From: Calothrix sp. MO_192.B10
Lineage (GTDB): Bacteria > Cyanobacteriota > Cyanobacteriia > Cyanobacteriales > Nostocaceae
NCBI GenBank assembly: GCA_030065055.1
Contig: JASJDS010000026.1
Location: 1-38,625, forward strand
Length of the DNA: 38,625 nucleotides
Direction of reading: 5' to 3'
In this document: one piece after another, positions 1 through 8,392 of the stretch
Position numbering within the stretch: position 1 is the first letter of the stretch
How the letters are laid out: every line of letters starts with the position of its first letter
Program-made: the position numbers and the translations under genes
The notes under the pieces: generated by a model
What the model was told of the DNA's origin: nothing
Seen by the model: the letters and a program-made list of their open reading frames with translations, nothing else
Databases searched by the model: none

Positions 1-140
1 AACCCCTTCGGGTTGCGCCACTTGCTTTATGCCGGGGAACCCGTCCACCGCAGTGGCTTACCGTCCACCGCAGTGGCTTACCGTCCACCGCAGTGGCTTA
101 CCGTCCACCGCAAGTGTTTCACCGCAACGGAGTGGCTCCC
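1..140. repeat. Modular repeat with 20-bp tandem units
   Basis: Positions 41-111 hold three and a half exact 20-bp units (CCGTCCACCGCAGTGGCTTA). Positions 1-71 are the exact reverse complement of 38404-38474 at the other end of the window. No open frame here looks like a gene. The units resemble the modular, hairpin-rich repeats of Nostocales genomes. Confidence 0.85.
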
Positions 141-197
141 CAGCCTACAATTTTTTGATAATTTTATAGCGGGAAGGGAGTAGTTAGGAATTGACAG

Positions 198-1397
198 TTA
201 GTTTAGGTTTTGACTGCCAATAAATTTACTGGAGATAATACATCCAAAAGCAAGCAAAAATGCGATCGCAGCAGTGAAAGCCGCAAATTCTGGTGTAATA
301 GCCTGAGGCTTGGCAAATACTGAGCCAAAAATGCTCATAGCCAAGCCAACACCACCAAAATACATTCCCACACCCAAACCCCCACGATGTGAAGGAACCA
401 TTTCTAGGGCAAAGGGAATGGTACCATTTAAAACAAAGCTAATTGCGATCGCTAAGGGAGTAAGGATTGCGATATTTGCACCAGTAAAAGGTAATAAAAC
501 CATCAATAAGATGGTTACACCAGTACCAACAAGCATGGCATTACGGTTGCCAAATTTTTTGGCAATCACACCAGCAGGTAAAGCCGCAACAGCCACCGCA
601 AGTCCAAATATCACCATCTGTAGCTGGACATTATCGCTATTGAGCTGAACCTTCAGAAATTTACCAACTCCATCAAGTAACAAACGATATCCCCAAGCAA
701 AACTACCACCCAAACCAAAAATTAACCCCAATGCTGGAATAGATATGGGCGGAGGTGCAGCCGCTCGATGTCGGTCAACAGGTTCATCTGATACCATTTC
801 TGGAGGATGGATAAATCTTAATATTCCTGCGGAAGCTAATAGTACAAAAGAACCAAATCCAAAGGTAATAAGTGGACCAAAACTCAGCAGTAAATTATTA
901 GCAGCAATTCTCAAAGAACCGATAGTGCCACCAATTAAGGTGAGAACACTGGCAGCCATTGGTAAACTTTTTGGCATGGCATACCGCCCCAATAAAGACA
1001 GTACCGGACTACGAAATACAGTCATTGCCAAAGCCCAAGCCACTACCAATACTGGAAAAATATATTTGAAGAGTGTTGTTGGTGGAACAAAAGTGACAAC
1101 ACAGGGGATAGCAATAAATAAAGTTGAAGCAAGGAGAACCCCAATGGTGATAAAAGGAAAACGGCTAGCAAACCAACGTTGACTTCTGTCAGAAAGAGAA
1201 CCCATCAAAGGTTCCATAAAGACAGCTAAAGCATTTTCTAGAACCAGCAGACTTATCGCCAAAGACTTAGAAAAACCAAATTGTACCAGCAACTTAGGTA
1301 AGTAAAAATTGTAAATTACCCAGCTAAGTGTAATCGCACCCTGCACCATCCCCAAACCACAAACTTGCAGCCATAATACTCGTTTACTACTAGGCAT
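198..1397 (-). CDS. MFS transporter
   Basis: A 399-residue, almost wholly hydrophobic protein with about 11-12 predicted membrane segments, the usual size of a major facilitator. The loop after the second segment contains GSLSDR (about residues 66-71), matching MFS motif A (GxLaDR), and a second, looser version lies at the start of the C-terminal half (about 275-285, AGVIAKKFGNR). The overall look is closest to the SLC45/GPH-like sugar-cation symporter branch, but no substrate can be assigned. It would sit in the plasma membrane. The ATG at 1397 gives a sensible short charged N-terminus. It runs in the same direction as the VOC gene upstream, 63 bp away, so the two may be co-transcribed. The family is secure and the function unknown. 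Confidence 0.85.
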   Translation of the reverse strand: MPSSKRVLWLQVCGLGMVQGAITLSWVIYNFYLPKLLVQFGFSKSLAISLLVLENALAVFMEPLMGSLSDRSQRWFASRFPFITIGVLLASTLFIAIPCVVTFVPPTTLFKYIFPVLVVAWALAMTVFRSPVLSLLGRYAMPKSLPMAASVLTLIGGTIGSLRIAANNLLLSFGPLITFGFGSFVLLASAGILRFIHPPEMVSDEPVDRHRAAAPPPISIPALGLIFGLGGSFAWGYRLLLDGVGKFLKVQLNSDNVQLQMVIFGLAVAVAALPAGVIAKKFGNRNAMLVGTGVTILLMVLLPFTGANIAILTPLAIAISFVLNGTIPFALEMVPSHRGGLGVGMYFGGVGLAMSIFGSVFAKPQAITPEFAAFTAAIAFLLAFGCIISSKFIGSQNLN

Positions 1398-1460
1398 TTT
1401 TTACGTAATTTTTATATTTATTTTTTCTGATTGGTTGTGATTTCCCCTTGTGGAGTCATG

Positions 1461-1826
1461 TTAAGAGATAACCTGACTCAATTCAATGATATTCCCATCA
1501 GGATCTTGGGTAAAAATAGCTGCACGTCCAGAGGCGCTGGCTTGAATGGGGTAATTTTGACTGAGTAACTGTTGTTTTGCTACTTCTAAATCAGCAACAG
1601 CAAAAGCCACATGGGCATTACGTCCCCATTTTTCGTGTTTCTCCTCACCAGGAACCGATGGCGCGACTATCAGGTGAACTTGATAATCACCCACTTGATA
1701 CCAAACACCAGGAAATTTCATGGGACGTTCCACCTTGGATAGTCCCAGCACCTTACCATAAAACTGTTCAGCGCGTTCTAGGTTGGTAACGAGAATGGCT
1801 GTATGCAGACATTGGGTAATTTGCAT
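1461..1826 (-). CDS. VOC (glyoxalase/bleomycin-resistance fold) protein
   Basis: A 121-residue single-domain vicinal-oxygen-chelate protein. The beta-alpha-beta-beta-beta pattern is visible twice: CLHTAILVTNLERAEQFYGKVLGL in two pieces at the N-terminus, and HVAFAVADLEVAKQQL in the second half. Candidate metal ligands are H8, the His in YQVHLIV (about 52), His in NAHVAF (about 72) and the Glu in GNIIELSQ near the C-terminus. The length and ending (DPDGNIIEL) are standard for glyoxalase-like dioxygenase-superfamily proteins. The substrate is unknown; lactoylglutathione lyase, ring-cleaving dioxygenase and antibiotic-binding members cannot be separated by eye. It is encoded just upstream of the MFS gene on the same strand. 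Confidence 0.85.
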   Translation of the reverse strand: MQITQCLHTAILVTNLERAEQFYGKVLGLSKVERPMKFPGVWYQVGDYQVHLIVAPSVPGEEKHEKWGRNAHVAFAVADLEVAKQQLLSQNYPIQASASGRAAIFTQDPDGNIIELSQVIS

Positions 1827-1881
1827 TTTTCGTTATGGGTAATTGTATTTATAGGATTACTACTTGATTTTTGAAAAACAC

Positions 1882-2063
1882 GTAGGGTGTGTTATCGCGT
1901 AGCGTAACGCACCATGCTGTAAAGGTTTTGGTGCGTATAGCCCTAGCCTGCGGCAAGCCGCTGCGCGTCTACGGGCATGGCTAAGTGCAAAGCACACGCT
2001 GCTTTGTTAACGTAGTTCCTCTGTAAGAGGCACGCTAAAGACTAAAGTCATAACGCACCCTAC
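1882..2063. mobile_element. MITE-like element (GTAGGGTG ends)
   Basis: The ends are inverted copies: GTAGGGTGTGTTAT at 1882-1895 and ATAACGCACCCTAC at 2050-2063, 13 of 14 positions pairing. The inside has no gene and contains further small palindromes. No convincing target duplication is visible. Repeats with this end sequence are very common in cyanobacterial intergenic DNA. Confidence 0.6.
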
Positions 2064-2093
2064 ACCCTACCTAATTTTATTCAAAAATCAAAC

Positions 2094-2220
2094 CGGATTC
2101 CGGCGTTGCTGAATTGGAATATGAACTCGAAAAATCAGGTATCTTCAACTCTTTTTCTCTGCGCCTCTGCGCCTCTGCGTGAGACAAACTCCTATCTTAA
2201 TTCAGCAACGCCCGGATTCC
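2094..2220. mobile_element. 111-bp MITE with 8-bp target duplication
   Basis: Perfect 14-bp terminal inverted repeats, GGCGTTGCTGAATT at 2102-2115 and AATTCAGCAACGCC at 2199-2212, enclose a 111-bp element. They are flanked by a perfect direct repeat CGGATTCC at 2094-2101 and 2213-2220, as expected for a target-site duplication. The inside (CTCTGCGCCTCTGCG tract, 2158-2181) does not code. A transposase of a family with 8-bp duplications acting in trans is implied, but none is present here. Confidence 0.8.
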
Positions 2221-2363
2221 TATAGTAAAAATGGCAAGTCTCAGATCCCCGACTTCTTCAAGGATACCGTTGGTGATTCAGGTGTTTCACCCCCAGACAA
2301 TAATTTTTCGTTATTTCACCAGATGTAGAGCCGCACTCATATCACTTAGCCCAATAAACCACC

Positions 2364-2675
2364 TGGAAATCAAAATCAATTTCCACAGCGAGTAAACCAA
2401 GTGCGTTAAAACTGATAACTTGCAGCAATCTCGTTTAGCCCACATTCCCACCTTGAAATAAATTTCAAGGCTAATAAACCAAGTACGTTAAAACGCACTG
2501 CAAGCCTTACCCAGTCTGATTTATCAGACTTTGTCTGTGAGCCTGGGAATTTATTCCTAGGCGGACATTTGGACTAGTTGAGAATGGTGCAAGTTATTAC
2601 TTAAAACGCACTGCAAGCCTTACCCAGTCTGATTTATCAGACTTTGTTTATTAGCCTCAGAATTAATTCTGAGGC
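2364..2675. repeat. Series of paired-hairpin repeats
   Basis: Two identical 47-bp blocks (2488-2534 and 2601-2647) each contain the hairpin AGTCTGA-TTTA-TCAGACT. Each is followed by a second hairpin of different sequence but equal geometry: 2541-2562 (GCCTGGGAA/TTCCTAGGC) and 2654-2675 (perfect, GCCTCAGAATT/AATTCTGAGGC). Related stems lie at 2364-2385 and 2451-2470 (CCTTGAAAT/ATTTCAAGG), with a shared AAACCAAGTRCGTTAAAAC spacer. The series lies directly downstream of the LRR remnant on the minus strand. Between it and the MITE (2221-2363) I see nothing else. Confidence 0.8.
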
Positions 2676-2685
2676 GGTTAGGCTA

Positions 2686-3318
2686 TCACTTACCCGATTT
2701 CAACTGTTTAATTACATTACCAATTAAAGGCAATTGTTCTAAAACTATCTCTATCAATTTTACAAAAGATGTTTCTGATAAGCGGTCATCCTGACGAAGT
2801 TGGAGAACGCCAATTGTAATAATAATGATTGTAGTAGCAATGATGGTCAGAGCCAAGGAATAAATTGGTAAGGAACCTGCAAAGATACCAACCGTGTTAA
2901 ATACAACTGCAAATACCAATAAATAAAATAGTCCGTTGCGATATGCCCAAGGGAGAGTAGGTTTAGAAGTTTCTTCCTGTTGAGATGGTTCTGTCATCAG
3001 ATAATTCTCCTGGTTAGATGGTTGAACTACCACTGTTCCCACATTTCCTTCTATTTTGACAGAGGAACGAGGCAGCAAATCATCATCTTTATACTTTTCT
3101 ATTTCCAACTGCCTTCTACCAATCGCATCATCAATTAAGCTCAAAGCCGGAACCATCTGATAACTTTTCTGGCATTGGATGTCTTGCCTATCTGCGACAA
3201 TTCGTCGCAGAATATTAAGGGAATAAAAATGAGGCTCTTGCTGATTTTTACAACTGCTGCAATTACAAGGGATTAATTTGCCGTAAGTATTGCCTAATCG
3301 CCTGAATACCGTTGTCAA
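2686..3318 (-). pseudogene. C-terminal remnant of a ROCO-type LRR protein
   Basis: A 210-codon frame beginning at a TTG inside the 3' end of the LRR gene, which it overlaps by 56 bp in another frame. Residues from about 13 (YGKLIPCNCSSCK, then an HFYSL... and QCQKSYQMV... stretch ending in LSLIDD) look like the segment after the COR domain in cyanobacterial LRR-ROCO proteins. This is followed by a linker resembling KIEGNVGTVVVQ and two membrane segments (about 128-150 and 153-173). No GTPase or COR domain precedes it. There is no obvious ribosome-binding site, so it may not be translated independently; a fused product would need a frameshift. The family call comes from memory of the motif pattern. 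Confidence 0.6.
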
Positions 3319-4327
3319 GCACTTCTGGTGGTGGAGTCTCGATGGGATTTTCCCTTAAATCCAGTTGGGTTATGTTTTGCAGCTGGGTGATGGCTTCTGG
3401 GATGCTGGTTAATTGGTTGCTGCTGAAATCTAGGGTGGTTAATTTTTGCAGCTGGGTGATGGCTTCTGGGATGCTGGTTAATTGGTTGCTGCTTAAATAT
3501 AGTGTGCTTAAATTTTGTAGTTGTGCAATGGCTTCTGGGACACTGGTTAATTGGTTGATACTTAAATCCAGTTGAGTTAAGTTTTGCAGTTGGGTGATGG
3601 CTTCTGGGATGCTGGTTAATTGGTTGCTACTTAAATATAGTGTGCTTAAATTTTGCAGTTGGGTGATGGCTTCTGGGACACTGGTTAATTGGTTGAAGCT
3701 TAAATCCAGTTTGGTTAAGTTTTGCAGTTGGGTGATGGCATCTGGAACACTGATTAATTGGTTGCTGCTTAAATATAGGGTGGTTAAGTTTTGCAGTTGG
3801 ATGATTGCTTCTGGGAGGATATGTAATTGGTTAAAGCTGAAATCTAGGATGATTATTTTTTGCAGTTGTGTAATGGCTTCTGGGACGCAGGTTAATTGGT
3901 TGCTGCTTAAATCTAGGGTGGTTAAATTTTGCAGTTGTGTAATGGCTTCTGGAATTCTGGTTAATTGGTTGAAGCTTAAATCCAGTTTGGTTAAATTTTG
4001 CAGTTGTGTAATGGCATCTGGGACGCAGGTTAATTGGTTGCTGCTTAAATCTAGGGTGGTTAAATTGTGCAGTTGTGTAATGGCTTCTGGAACACTGGTT
4101 AATTGATTACTGCTTAAATCCAGCTCGGTTAAATTTTGCAGTCGGGTGATGGCTTCCGGGATTCTGGTTATTTGGTTGTAGCTTAAATTCAATACCTCCA
4201 AGCATCCTAAATCAAATACCTCAACAGGAATTTTGATAAGTCTCTCACCACTTAAATCTAATTGTTTGAGCCGTTTTTCTTGCACATCTCTGATTTTTTC
4301 CCGGACACGTTGAGGTGTATTCGTCAT
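3263..4327 (-). CDS. Leucine-rich-repeat protein (truncated ROCO)
   Basis: 354 residues. After a charged 40-residue N-terminus come 13 nearly identical 23-residue leucine-rich repeats of the plan LxxLTxLDLSSNQLTxVPEAITQ, ending in LDLRENPIETPPPEVL and IRQYLRQ. In cyanobacterial ROCO proteins this ending leads straight into a Roc GTPase domain. Here the frame instead stops four residues later (INPL), and the ROCO C-terminal segment follows in another frame. The DNA is an array of 69-bp repeats, which makes misleading open frames on the opposite strand. If expressed, the product would be a solenoid protein-binding scaffold without signalling domains. No signal peptide is seen. Confidence 0.75.
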   Translation of the reverse strand: MTNTPQRVREKIRDVQEKRLKQLDLSGERLIKIPVEVFDLGCLEVLNLSYNQITRIPEAITRLQNLTELDLSSNQLTSVPEAITQLHNLTTLDLSSNQLTCVPDAITQLQNLTKLDLSFNQLTRIPEAITQLQNLTTLDLSSNQLTCVPEAITQLQKIIILDFSFNQLHILPEAIIQLQNLTTLYLSSNQLISVPDAITQLQNLTKLDLSFNQLTSVPEAITQLQNLSTLYLSSNQLTSIPEAITQLQNLTQLDLSINQLTSVPEAIAQLQNLSTLYLSSNQLTSIPEAITQLQKLTTLDFSSNQLTSIPEAITQLQNITQLDLRENPIETPPPEVLDNGIQAIRQYLRQINPL

Positions 4328-4491
4328 GCTGGTGTTCCCCAGTAAATCTTTCAGTGCCTTACCTCTGAAGCCGTATCATACTACATCAGTACTGAGAGCT
4401 TTTACGTATTCTCACAAAAAGATATCATTGCCAGCTTGGTGAAGATTTTAGCTGACAATGATAATAAAAACCTGGAGTATTAAAAGAAGTG

Positions 4492-4892
4492 GTAGGGGCA
4501 CGGCATCCACAGGCTTTTGACCATACCATAAATCTGAATGTCGCCGTGCCCACAACCCATTGGTTTACCCAGTTGCCATGCCTTCTTATCACTGTGTTCA
4601 AATATTCATCTTCAGGGCACGGCGTGTTTCATGCTTTTGGCAAACCGGTTATGTTATTGATGCCGTGCCCCTACAATGGATTGGTGATGTGAATTATCAT
4701 TAGGCTTTTGACCATACCATAAATCTGAATGTCGCCGTGCCCACAACCCATTGGTTTACCCAGTTGCCATGCCTCCTTATCACTGTGTTCAAATATTCAT
4801 GTTCTGGGCACGGCGTGTTTCATGTTTTTGGCAAACCGGTTATGTTATCGGTGCCGTGCCCCTACAATGTATTGGTGATGTGAATTATCATT
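4492..4892. repeat. 191-bp tandem duplication with GTAGGGGCACGGC ends
   Basis: Positions 4511-4701 and 4702-4892 are two nearly identical 191-bp copies. The array begins with GTAGGGGCACGGCA (4492-4505), and its inverse TGCCGTGCCCCTAC occurs at 4661-4674 and again at 4852-4865. It looks like a MITE-like unit partly duplicated in tandem. A fragment of the same end occurs near 10124-10139. The preceding 4328-4491 shows no gene. Confidence 0.85.
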
Positions 4893-4942
4893 TCCTGTGG
4901 TAATTTTAATTCTGGAAATTTCCTTCAACCAAAAAATCTACT

Positions 4943-5764
4943 CTATGTGCTAACCACTGCTGGAGTTGGTAAATTTACATTCAATCGCTTCAACATTGCT
5001 TCCCGTGCTTGCATCGCCAAGGTATCATCCAAGGGTGTTAAGGATATGGGTTGTTCATACTTTAACCGCAATGCCGTTTGAATTAACCAATCAGCCACAA
5101 AGGGATTTTTGGGTAAAAGAGGCCCGTGGGAATAGGTTGCGATCGCATTCTGATAAAATGCTCCTTCAGTACCGTCCTCACCGTTATTGCCTAAACCATA
5201 TACCACCCGTCCCAGTGCTTCTGTTTTCCCTAATTTAGTCCGTCCTCCGTGGTTTTCAAAACCAACTAAGTAAGGTGTAGCACCACCCAACATTTCTTTT
5301 AAATCCTCTGCTAATCGGGTAGCTGTAACTTCTATAACTAAATTACCAATACAGCGATGAGTATTTTCACCAGGATGTACAGAGACTAAATCTAAGATTC
5401 CCAACCCTTCAATACGTTGTCCTGCTCCAGGTTCATAATAGTGCCCCAACAGTTGAGGGGAACCGCAGGTAAACACACCGGGAGTACCATTTTCTAATTT
5501 ATCCCTGAGCGCATCGGCTTTTGCTCCCTGCAAATCCCGCATCACTATTTCTTGCTGGCGATCCTGTGCCCCACCACCAACTATGACATCTACACCACGG
5601 ATATCATCAGCAGTGGCATTTTGATCCAAGGGGATAATGTTAACTTTATACCCCCGCCATGTGGTACGCTTTTCAATGACAATCACATTACCGCGATCGC
5701 CATAGGTACTCATCAACCGAGGATACAACCAACCAATATTTAATTCCAACTCTTGATGACTCAT
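4943..5764 (-). CDS. gatD: GatD-like glutamine amidotransferase (lipid II isoglutaminyl synthase subunit)
   Basis: 273 residues, a class I glutamine amidotransferase of the CobB/CobQ type. The nucleophile is Cys100 in GVFTCGSPQLLG and the catalytic His is His213 in YSHGPLLPKNP. The opening GWLYPRLMSTYGDRGN is characteristic of GatD proteins, which release ammonia for MurT to amidate the alpha-carboxyl of D-Glu in lipid II. The last 30 residues are a basic tail without a known role. A murT gene normally sits beside gatD; none is in this window on either side, so the partner must be encoded elsewhere or the amidotransferase serves another ligase. The only start with a good N-terminus is the ATG at 5764. 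Confidence 0.8.
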   Translation of the reverse strand: MSHQELELNIGWLYPRLMSTYGDRGNVIVIEKRTTWRGYKVNIIPLDQNATADDIRGVDVIVGGGAQDRQQEIVMRDLQGAKADALRDKLENGTPGVFTCGSPQLLGHYYEPGAGQRIEGLGILDLVSVHPGENTHRCIGNLVIEVTATRLAEDLKEMLGGATPYLVGFENHGGRTKLGKTEALGRVVYGLGNNGEDGTEGAFYQNAIATYSHGPLLPKNPFVADWLIQTALRLKYEQPISLTPLDDTLAMQAREAMLKRLNVNLPTPAVVST

Positions 5765-5993
5765 AACCCCTCATACCATTTTAGATTTTAGATTTTAGAT
5801 TTTGGATTGTAAAAGAGCTACTATATAAGTTTTTCAAACTTCCATCTGTCGCAATCATTTTTACCAACGGATGGTTTATCTTTCAAATTGGTATCCCTCA
5901 TAATCATAATTTTTACCACCGGAGTTGGTAAAATCCGGGTTATATCCAAAAAAGGATAACATTAAGTTTGGTAGATGGCATGAATTGATTGGT
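5765..5993. other. Gene-free gap before the 87-bp array
   Basis: This holds a TAGATTTT octamer repeat (about 5780-5803) and AT-rich sequence with no recognisable gene. It contains the presumed promoter of the gatD-like gene, but no box could be chosen with confidence. Confidence 0.4.
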
Positions 5994-6254
5994 GCATTGT
6001 TTTTTCAAATTGCTATGAGAAACCAATTCAAATTGAGGATTTCGTAGGGGCGCAATGCTTGCGCCCTTTAACCAATTAGCGCATTGTTTTTTCAAATTGC
6101 TATGAGAAACCAATTAAAAGTGAGGATTTCGTAGGGGCGCAATGCTTGCGCCCTTTAACCAATTAGCGCATTGTTTTTTCAAATTGCTATGAGAAACCAA
6201 TTAAAAGTGAAGATTTCGTAAGGGCGCAATGCTTGCGCCCTTGTGATTGGGAAA
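5994..6254. repeat. Three 87-bp tandem repeats
   Basis: Units start at 5994, 6081 and 6168 with the same GCATTGTTTTTTCAAATTGC opening, and differ by a handful of bases. Each ends in a hairpin GGGCGCAA-TGC-TTGCGCCC. The same hairpin core recurs at 15807-15825 between sqdB and sqdX. No frame runs through the units. They lie downstream of ndhD on its strand. Confidence 0.85.
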
Positions 6255-6366
6255 ATTCTTTCCAGTCTTAGTGTATCTAAAATAGCACAGGGGGCGATCG
6301 CACAATCGCCCCCCTTATGAGATATTTATTACGTTTTAATAGCACCAACCCTTGGGGGATAAATAT

Positions 6367-7980
6367 TTACTCACCAATATCAACTAAAGTTGCTACCTGG
6401 GAATTAGCTAATTTAGGGGTGTTAAAAACACTGGAATATAGGTTAGAGGAATTCTGACGAGCAACTACTGGTAATGCTTCACGGGCATGGGTAGCTACTT
6501 CTACTGTCTTCACATCATAAGTCTGGGTTGCGAATTTAGGATAGAAACCAATACCAATGATGGGGAGCAATAAACAAGCTGTGATGAATAGTTCGCGGGG
6601 TCTAACATCAGGGACAATTGCATCCAGATGTAACTCTTCGTTTTGCTGGCCGTAGAATACCTCACGGAGCATGGATAGTAAGTAAATGGGAGTCAAAATT
6701 ACACCCACTGCACTCAGCATTACAACCACAACCTTAAAGCTGGAGCTATAAACATCACTGCTGGTAATACCGAGGAATACCATCAATTCTCCCACAAAAC
6801 CACTCATTCCAGGTAATGCAAGGGAAGCCATCGCGCCAGCAGTAAATAGAGCAAATGTTCTGGGCATAACCTTCGCCATACCACCCATCTTATCCATCAT
6901 TAAGGTGTGGGTACGCTCGTAAGTGACACCAGAGAGGAAGAATAGAGCCGCAGCAATTAAACCGTGGGATACCATTTGCAACATGGCACCACTAATACCC
7001 AATTCTGTATAAGAAGCAATACCTACTAGTACAAATCCCATGTGAGCGATGGAAGAATAAGCCAAGCGTCGTTTGAGATTAGTTTGAGCAAAGGCGCAAC
7101 AAGCACCGTAAACAATATTAACTACACCTAAAATTGCTAATACGGGAGCGAAATAAACGTGAGCATCGGGCAGCATTTCCATGTTGAAGCGGATTAGGGC
7201 ATAGCCACCCATCTTCAGCAACACACCAGCCAAAATCATGGAACCAGGTGCAGAAGCTTCACCGTGGGCATCAGGTAACCAAGTGTGGAGAGGGAATATT
7301 GGTAGTTTGACACCAAAGGCGATTAAGAAACCTGTATAGGCTAAGAGTTCTAAAGCTTGAGGATACTGTTTCATTCCCAGAGCCATCATATCGAAGGTGA
7401 CGGTATCTCCAGAGAATGCCATTGCGAAACCTGCTACCAAGATGAAGATAGAAGCAGCAGCAGTGTAAAGAATGAACTTAGTCGCAGCATAACGACGCTT
7501 TGGCCCACCCCAGATGGAAATTAGCAGGTATACGGGAACCAACTCAATTTCCCACATCAGGAAGAACAATAGTAAGTCCTGAGCCATGAACACACCCAAC
7601 TGGGCACTGTACATTGCCAGCATCAATCCATAAAATAAACGCGGCTTGTTGGTTACTCTCCAAGCCGCGAATATTGCCAGGGTGTTAATTAAACCTGTAA
7701 GCAGTACCAAGGGCATGGATAAACCATCAACTGCTACGGACCAATTCATTCCAATTTGGGGCACCCAAGCATATTTTTCGATTAACTGGAAGCTTGAGTT
7801 TTGGAAATCGTAACTATGCCAAAAGGCATAAACCATCAGAGCAAAGTCTGCTAGTGCTACCCCTAAACCATACCAACGGACTGTTTTACCGTCTTTATCT
7901 GGTATGAGGGGAACGGCTAGAGCCGCCACCAAGGGGAAAAGAATTATGGCTGTTAGCCAAGGAAAGTCGAGAGAGTTCAT
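6367..7980 (-). CDS. ndhD: NAD(P)H-quinone oxidoreductase subunit 4 (NdhD)
   Basis: 537 residues, a proton-pumping antiporter-like membrane subunit of NDH-1, which passes electrons from ferredoxin to plastoquinone in cyanobacterial thylakoids. Landmarks are the conserved glutamate region [15 protein letters not shown] (about 139-153), the helix-breaking loop [17 protein letters not shown] (about 226-242), a conserved lysine in [15 protein letters not shown], and the [10 protein letters not shown] segment. About 14 membrane helices are expected. Length and N-terminus ([15 protein letters not shown]) fit the NdhD1/NdhD2 type better than the CO2-uptake NdhD3/D4 type, but the paralogue is not certain. 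thrB lies upstream on the same strand, 412 bp away. Confidence 0.95.
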   Translation of the reverse strand: MNSLDFPWLTAIILFPLVAALAVPLIPDKDGKTVRWYGLGVALADFALMVYAFWHSYDFQNSSFQLIEKYAWVPQIGMNWSVAVDGLSMPLVLLTGLINTLAIFAAWRVTNKPRLFYGLMLAMYSAQLGVFMAQDLLLFFLMWEIELVPVYLLISIWGGPKRRYAATKFILYTAAASIFILVAGFAMAFSGDTVTFDMMALGMKQYPQALELLAYTGFLIAFGVKLPIFPLHTWLPDAHGEASAPGSMILAGVLLKMGGYALIRFNMEMLPDAHVYFAPVLAILGVVNIVYGACCAFAQTNLKRRLAYSSIAHMGFVLVGIASYTELGISGAMLQMVSHGLIAAALFFLSGVTYERTHTLMMDKMGGMAKVMPRTFALFTAGAMASLALPGMSGFVGELMVFLGITSSDVYSSSFKVVVVMLSAVGVILTPIYLLSMLREVFYGQQNEELHLDAIVPDVRPRELFITACLLLPIIGIGFYPKFATQTYDVKTVEVATHAREALPVVARQNSSNLYSSVFNTPKLANSQVATLVDIGE

Positions 7981-8392
7981 GACTGAAAATCGTTTTTAAT
8001 TTTCACCTTTCGTTACATTGTATGAAGGAATAATTAGTTTTGTAAACGTAATTTATCCCTAAAAATACAAATTACAGGTATTGATAGTAATAAATACTCA
8101 TTGATTTTAGCGCGAATACATTGTATTCGTAAACTTTTGCAAAGTCAACGACTTACATACTACAAACCATGTTAACATAACTTAATATTATAAAGATATT
8201 TTAAGAAGAGTGAACAAAATTTTGCGTGGGATTTCTAGGTAAGTATCCAAAAAATAACTCCCCACCCTTGGGATGATGGGGTGATGGGATGATGAAGTAA
8301 TAAGTAATAAAGAAAAATTTGTCCCCTTGTCCCCCCACACTTCTTCACTCCGGGCGGGGAAACCCCGCCCCTACGCCTCACTCCCGTTATGT
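7981..8392. other. thrB-ndhD gap with two inverted repeats
   Basis: No gene is visible. CGAATAC-ATT-GTATTCG at 8113-8129 is a perfect palindrome about 135 bp upstream of ndhD and could be an operator. GGGCGGGG-AAA-CCCCGCCC at 8352-8370 is a GC-rich hairpin just after the thrB stop. It lacks a T run, so it is either a weak terminator or one of the GC-hairpin repeats of these genomes. A low-complexity GGTGATGGGATGATG tract lies near 8280-8300. Confidence 0.5.

Noticed and set aside
41-111. Possible CRISPR array in the 20-bp repeats
   Set aside because: The units are directly abutting with no spacers, and no cas gene is present. The same applies to the 87-bp and heptamer arrays.
3312-4106. Long plus-strand open frames opposite the LRR gene
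   Set aside because: They are the mirror of the 69-bp leucine-rich-repeat units; the repeated VNWLLLKSxVVKFCS pattern is simply the antisense of NQLT-type codons.
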